Positions 59,061 to 64,000 of a stretch of DNA of 64,000 nucleotides are shown here, piece by piece. The notes below the pieces were generated by a model. It ran no database searches and had not been told where the DNA came from. It saw only the letters and a program-made list of their open reading frames with translations. Each line of letters begins with the position of its first letter. The stretch's first letter is position 1. The translations under genes and the position numbers were made by a program. Where the stretch lies: the NCBI RefSeq assembly GCF_036320965.1, contig NC_092250.1, positions 13,572,100 to 13,636,099 of the forward strand. Reading direction: 5' to 3'. This DNA is from Panulirus ornatus. Taxonomy: Eukaryota; Arthropoda; Malacostraca; Decapoda; Palinuridae.

Positions 59061-60386
59061 TGCCATAAGGGAGTTGTTTATGAGTTAGGTTGAATGTAAA
59101 GTTATAATTGAGGTGGCAGGATTGAGTTGCCAGTAGGTTAAAGGACGTGTGGCTGAGCCCTTGATTATTATTGGAGTGCATCATGACACCTAAGCCAGGG
59201 TGTGGACTTACTTGATCCACGGACGCCTAGCTAACCAATCATTAAACTCATCCTCTCAAGTGGTGGATGAGGAAAGCATGGAACAGATATGCCAGTGTGT
59301 TCCCTATCAGTCGTGAAGAACTCCAGACATGAAGAAAAGACAGACATGACTGTGTGTAGATAGGCTTTATGAGTCGTGTATTCTGAAATATCTTACACGT
59401 GTGAGACCCACTGAAGGCGTCGGGCCAGCTCGAGTATCCCTTGAAGAGGAAGGAGTAGTGTTTGAGGAATGATGGAGTTTCTGGTGAAGATGCGTCAGCC
59501 TCCACAAGCGAAAGCCTACCTGTGGAAGAGACTCTGTGTATATTACCTTTACATTCTTTACCAGAGTACAGAATCGCCCGAGGGAATGCGTAAACCTCTA
59601 ATTCCAAAGCAGGAAGGGATTATGCTCGTGTTTTTGACAAGGAAAATTTGAAATAAAGAATTGATGGCTGGAAGTAAATTTTTTTTTTTCGAAACCGATA
59701 TATTTTATCGATGGTATAAAAGCATGATATCAAATATTTGTTTGGAATTGATACAAATACAAGTAATAACAATATCTAATTTCACTGCTACATTAATTCA
59801 TGCAAAAAGTTTTTAGTCTTTTTCCGTTGTTACATTAATTTCAATGTTTTACATATTAGACATTTCTTTTTTCATATATTGTTTCCGTTTTTTGAACGTC
59901 ACTGTTGAATCAGTCTAGTAAGGTACATTAGGTTACTAAGGATCGTGGTAATTGCTTCGGTAACAAGTACTTAGCAGAGTACAGTAGTTATGATACAGCA
60001 AAGTGTATTGTGTGGCTACAGTTGACCACACTCATGGTCATTCCAGTACTATACAGATAGCTATAAATGCATTTTCTTTCATAGCCTCATTTCCATTATA
60101 TATATTTTTTCCCCTCTAATTGAAAAAACATTTAATTTTGGTCTCGTGACAATACTTTTATCATTTCTCGTCAGTTGGCCGGCGCGGATGTCATGGGTTC
60201 GTGTCAATCAGTGGAGATCGAGGGCACATCCATCTCCCGGATTCTGTCAATAGCTGTAAACACAATTAAACTTGGGTGACCAGTGTCCACAGTGGGAGGG
60301 AGTACTGAGTGGTGGTGTGGTACTCTGTGAAGTAACAATAGAATTTATCTCTGATTTGAGATTACGAGCCGCTTCCTAGCTGACTA

Positions 60387-60425
<39 letters not shown>

Positions 60426-60505
60426 GTAGGGAGCTCTCAAAGCCAAGAAGAATTTCATTTTGTAATATATCTTGTATTATAATTTGACCAATAAAAACTT
60501 ACTTG

Positions 60506-60509
<4 letters not shown>
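59061..60509. other. Unassigned AT-rich sequence
   Basis: No repeat family or gene recognised. A (TCTA)n tract of about 36 bases lies at 60388-60425 and AATAAA-type words are frequent. Overlapping frames at 59248-59651 on both strands have no known motif. Confidence 0.45.

Positions 60510-60600
<91 letters not shown>
60510..60600. repeat. (TA)n then (GT)n
   Basis: About 62 bases of TA then about 28 bases of GT. Confidence 0.97.
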
Positions 60601-60602
<2 letters not shown>

Positions 60603-60995
60603 TAGCAGATAACCACAAAACTCTTTCATAAAAGTTGGTTAAAGGATAAATTATAGATGAATGAAATCAACAAGAAGTATATGAATAAGGAAGAATTCAA
60701 ATGAACCTTTAGCTATTAAAGGGTACAATACGCTTATCATATAATGCAGATATGGTATTTCCAACGCTTGTGAGAACCTCTTTTAAAAACTTTGGATATC
60801 GTGGTTCAGAATGTTTTATTTCTTTTATGTCTTCACTTCTAAAAGGAAGTGTGAGTGGAGGAGTTAGGTGGAGGACATGACCCAGTGGGAAGAGGGAGGG
60901 GGTCGGGATGGACAGGGGGGAGGGATGGGAGATGATGAAGACTCACAAGTGCAGATTAAGAGGAAGAGTGTGGTTGTGAGGAGAAGGAAAACATG

Positions 60996-61001
<6 letters not shown>
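60601..61001. other. Unassigned sequence, G/A-rich on the right
   Basis: No feature supported. Confidence 0.4.
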
Positions 61002-61059
<58 letters not shown>

Positions 61060-61073
61060 TGTATAGTGAGATA

Positions 61074-61112
<39 letters not shown>

Positions 61113-61153
61113 TCCAGAAAGAATGTATTCCACCAAGGAGATAATAAACAAAG

Positions 61154-61214
<61 letters not shown>
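61002..61214. repeat. (GA)n, (CA)n, (GA)n cluster
   Basis: GA at 61002-61056, CA at 61077-61110 and GA at 61156-61214, separated by short unique spacers. Confidence 0.97.
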
Positions 61215-61218
<4 letters not shown>

Positions 61219-61553
61219 TCTCTCTTTCTTATCACCCCCCTCCCCCAACCCCACCCAACCCCACCCGGACGCAACGAGAGCCAAAGTTCGTAATCTTAAG
61301 ACCCAGCTAACAGCCTCCATGTGTCCACAACATCTGCTGCAGCTTCTTATCTGATGCTCCTGCGCCTCCTCCTCCAATTCTTCTCCGGGGGTCGTCGTCC
61401 CCCAAGCCCCATCCCACTTGGTGGGGGAGGACGCTATGATGAGCTTTCTTCCACCTGCTGTTGTACCGCGAACTTGGACAACACTTGTTCGTGGACTGTT
61501 TTAGTGTGGGGCCTTGTTCTCACTCGTCATATCTAGGTACTTCAGGGCGAACC

Positions 61554-61554
<1 letters not shown>
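61215..61554. other. Unassigned sequence
   Basis: No feature supported; C-rich at 61230-61270. Confidence 0.4.
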
Positions 61555-61602
<48 letters not shown>

Positions 61603-61604
61603 TA
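61555..61604. repeat. (TA)n microsatellite
   Basis: About 48 bases of TA with a short CACACA interruption. Confidence 0.96.
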
Positions 61605-61732
61605 TATTCCTATGAGTCCACGGGGAAGATGAAACACTATAAGTTCCCAAGTGCACTTTCGTGTGATAATCACATCATCAAGGGAGACACAAGAGAGAAA
61701 TGTAAGTCATTTGATACACAACGAAGAGACTT
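61605..61732 (-). mobile_element. Family B element, inverted unit
   Basis: Minus-strand copy from the TTCCTATGAGTCCACGGGGA end (plus reading) to ACAACGAAGAGAC. The ribozyme-like core is 61645-61685; the first base of CTGATGA is T here. It lies head-to-head with the next unit. Confidence 0.78.
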
Positions 61733-61872
61733 GTATTTCTTTCTTATGTCTCCCCTGATGATGTGATTATCACACGAAAGTGCACTTGGGAACTTATCAT
61801 GTTTCATTTTCCCCGTGGACTCATTGGAATATACTTGATCAAGCGCAAAATTGTCGTCCCTTCCAATATATA
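61733..61872 (+). mobile_element. Family B element, direct unit 1
   Basis: TTTCTTATGTCTCCCCTGAT through CCCGTGGACTCATTGGAATA and TTGATCAAGCGCAAAATTGT, ending CCTTCCAATATA. The 5' portion (TTACCAAATGGCG...) is replaced by the inverted unit. Confidence 0.8.
61751..61791 (+). ncRNA. Hammerhead-like ribozyme core of family B, unit 1
   Basis: Helix I TCCC (61751-61754)/GGGA (61788-61791); CTGATGA 61755-61761; helix II TGTGA/TCACA (62-66/70-74 of 617xx) with an unpaired C75; GAAA 61776-61779; helix III palindrome AGTGCACT (61779-61786), which pairs best between two molecules; cleavage expected after T61787. The unpaired C next to helix II departs from the usual G-C closing pair, so activity is uncertain. 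Confidence 0.6.
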
Positions 61873-62071
61873 TGAATCACATGTTTACCAAATGGCGCCC
61901 TAGCTTCGTCTCTTCGATGTATATCAACCGAATTATATTTCTCTCTTGTGTCTCCCCTGATGATGTGATTATTACACGAAAGTGCACTCGGGAACTTATC
62001 GTGTTTTATTTTCCCCGTGGACTTATAGGAATATTTTGATCACGCGTAAAATTGTGATCCTTTCCAATATG
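61873..62071 (+). mobile_element. Family B element, direct unit 2 (full length)
   Basis: Most complete unit: CATGTTTACCAAATGGCGCC, TAGCTTCGTCTCTTCGATGT, ATATCAACCG..., CTCCCCTGATGATGTGATTA, the GAAAGTGCACTCGGGAACTT core, CGTGGACTTATAGGAATATT, GATCACGCGTAAAATTGTGA and CCTTTCCAATAT, then (TA)n. No ORF. The ribozyme-to-ribozyme distance to unit 1 is 202 bases. Confidence 0.82.
61953..61993 (+). ncRNA. Hammerhead-like ribozyme core of family B, unit 2
   Basis: As unit 1, with helix II TGTGA/TTACA (a G-T wobble in place of G-C, which keeps the stem) and C rather than T at the cleavage position (61989). TCCC/GGGA helix I intact. Confidence 0.6.
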
Positions 62072-62116
62072 TATATATATATATATATATATATTGTGTG
62101 TGTGTGTGTGTGTATA
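62072..62116. repeat. (TA)n then (GT)n
   Basis: About 24 bases of TA then about 20 bases of GT at the 3' end of the family B array. Confidence 0.95.
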
Positions 62117-63119
62117 GGTGTTGCTGTACTCATCCTACTCAGTATTACACCACAAGTTGAAGTCATCTTTTGGCAAGGTTGTACCTCTAGGAGTTACGTC
62201 TCGTTAAAGAACTTCTCACCACAAGGGAGTTCACATTCCCCTGTTGCTGGTGGCAGCGCAACCTCGGACTGAAGCAGCATCTTTTAGAAAGGTTCTGTGT
62301 AACACCAGACGTCTCTCAGCCAGAAAGCCACGTATCATTTATTGATAAGCACCTGATTTTTCGACAGAGGTACGTGTTCGTGTGTTTACGATAGGAGGAG
62401 GAAGGTGTGGGGGTTCTGTTCTACCATAGCGGGAGGGGGTTTCTACCTACTTGAACACCCGTTTCGTGAACATTCCTTAACATGATTTGTTTTGTTTTTT
62501 CAAATGTGTGCCGGCGGCATTCACGATTTTATCGGACGATATATTTATACATCCACTTCTCTTACACTATAAGAGTTTCTCGCGTCTTGTCTAACACTTT
62601 TCTTGCTCAAGTTTATGTTATAGCCTTTCGTTGCTGTACGTTTCCATTTTTCGAAGGAGTGTTCGCTACCGACGCCATAAACCTGGTGTAAAAGATAGAG
62701 AATGTGATCAGATCATCCCTTAATCTCCTCTCTTTTGTTTTTCCTCCATAGTGGGCAAATTTATTCCGTATAACCTCTCGTTGTAACTCGTCTCTTATAC
62801 TTTGGCACCACTCTCGATGCCCTCCCAAGGACCTACCTTATTTATTAGCTCTCTGTGCTTCTGGCTTAATTTAAGGTATAAATAGTTTGAGGGATATATT
62901 TTTTTTTTTTTCATCCATTTGCTTGAATGCAGTTTTGATACTTGCCGGCAAGCAGTGCGTCTTTCCTTGCAATTATTCTGTAATACGGTTTTGGTGAGAG
63001 ATGGGGTACACTGTCTACCTACAAGTCCCCGTTACTCAAAGATTCCTACAGCTTATTTCCTGCTGGATAATATTCGTATCGAAACCATTTTTCATCTTCA
63101 TTATTCTACATTTACTTGA
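62117..63119. other. Unassigned sequence; the right end may hold more of the Jockey-like RT
   Basis: No clear gene. On the minus strand, 63110-62920 would be the region following the RT piece at 63120-63200 and contains codons MKMKNGFDTN before a stop, which could be the rest of that decayed RT. Confidence 0.35.
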
Positions 63120-63200
63120 GCTGACTCTCGTCGCCCTTGGATGAGGCAAGTTTGGAATTGGTTGAGGTCCCCTTGTAAGGTGATGCAGATCAAAGACGTG
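63120..63200 (-). pseudogene. Jockey-like RT relic, second copy
   Basis: On the minus strand, ITLQGDLNQFQTC aligns with MQGDLERFQSWSG of the 16876-17092 fragment, and the DNA identity extends over AGGTCCCCTTG and TGATGCAG. The FADDTK motif itself is not preserved. Confidence 0.45.
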
Positions 63201-63473
63201 AATTTATAGATTTCATAAAGACATATCATAAAAGGAAGGTTTGGGTCTTGTGTGGTGTGTATGGAAGACTTTTGTGTGCTGTTGAGATCATTTATAACAG
63301 AAATGGTGAAGGTGTGGTGGCATGAGCAGGACTACATCAACATTCAAGGACATGTGCTACCGTCATGGGTAATATTTGACGTTTTAATGGATGGGAGACA
63401 GCTTGAGGTGAGAATGAGAGGTGGGTCTGGTGATGGTGTGGTACTTAGCCCTGAAGAGAAACAGACAGCTTGA

Positions 63474-63477
<4 letters not shown>

Positions 63478-63545
<68 letters not shown>
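63478..63545. repeat. (GA)n microsatellite
   Basis: About 68 bases of pure GA. GACAGCTTGAGGTGAGA occurs twice just before it (63400 and 63466). Confidence 0.97.
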
Positions 63546-63547
<2 letters not shown>

Positions 63548-64000
63548 TAGCCGACGGGTGCTCGCAGACCATAAGGTCAAGGAGAATGCTCAGTGCACGT
63601 AACACTCGTCCATGTCCTTTTCTCCATCGCGTGCCATGGAGAAGAAATTCCCTCCATGTCGACTCTCTGAAGTGCCCTCGTAAAGCTAAGTCTCATATGT
63701 ATTGATCACTCGAGAGCTATTTCAGTGTTACTGAGGTGGCAAGACATGTATGATGTCCCTAGATGTAGATAGTAAGCATTTCATATCGATACCTGTAATC
63801 TGGTAATGAACTATACTAACGAGTTTGTTTGGACTGGATTTGGACATTCAGTATGATACGGACGCAGCTTCGTGAGGGATTGATGGTTCAGTGGCTCAGA
63901 AGACGTATTTCCTCTCGACGTTATACCCTAAGTACCCGGAACATCTTTCTCTAAAGCGAGAAGGTGAATATTCACAAGAGAAGGCACTGTGTATGTAGAC
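63546..64000. other. Unassigned sequence
   Basis: No gene or repeat family recognised to the end of the window. Frames of up to 94 codons starting in the (GA)n tract are artefacts. Confidence 0.4.

Overview
The window looks like intergenic DNA from a decapod crustacean-type genome (inference). It is packed with dinucleotide microsatellites ((TA)n, (CT/GA)n, (GT/CA)n), minisatellites and fragments of retroelements. I found no convincing host protein gene, tRNA gene or rRNA gene. Nearly all longer open frames are translated microsatellites, translated minisatellites, retrotransposon ORFs or antisense shadows of those ORFs.

Two autonomous retroelement types explain most of the structure. The first is an RTE-like non-LTR retrotransposon (LINE) with one ORF: an N-terminal APE-type endonuclease, a reverse transcriptase, and a C-terminal RTE-type domain. 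The best copy is at 33773-36988 (minus strand, 998-codon ORF). A 5'-truncated sister is at 53158-54847, and there are fragments at 7408-8480, 9334-11998, 13075-13792, 14990-15075, 15315-15432, 26271-26480, 47579-47778, 52600-53100 and 54908-55138. The second is a Penelope-like element (PLE) with the end of its RT and a GIY-YIG endonuclease, in four decayed copies (1405-2345, 43120-44095, 49362-50205, 57489-58210). Three of these keep a hammerhead ribozyme core at the 3' end.

Around these sit non-autonomous families. Family A is a ~240 bp element, about a dozen copies, nearly always bordered by (TA)n. Its 5' end matches the LINE 5' UTR and its 3' end resembles the LINE tail. Family B is a ~200 bp element with a second, different hammerhead-like core whose helix III is palindromic. 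It is present as relics and, at 61605-62071, as an inverted plus direct array resembling a metazoan retrozyme or a PLE terminal repeat. There are also tRNA-derived SINE pieces, two further unnamed interspersed families (F and G), and fragments of a second, Jockey-like RT.

Layout. 1-9 kb: PLE copy, two minisatellites, LINE pieces. 9-17 kb: LINE copies, family A and TA tracts. 17-33 kb: mostly unassigned sequence plus a 41-bp array of paired GATA-type motifs, 31-bp and 60-bp minisatellites, SINE pieces and possible broken coding sequence at 22.96-25.56 kb. 33-37 kb: the near-intact LINE. 37-50 kb: minisatellites, PLE copies, a purine-rich strand. 50-59 kb: dense nested retroelements, a 112-bp satellite derived from the LINE 3' end, a tandemly repeated tRNA-like unit. 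59-64 kb: AT-rich unassigned sequence and the hammerhead family B array.

All identifications come from reading motifs and comparing copies within the window. No database or folding program was run. Boundaries of decayed elements are good to roughly 5-20 bases.
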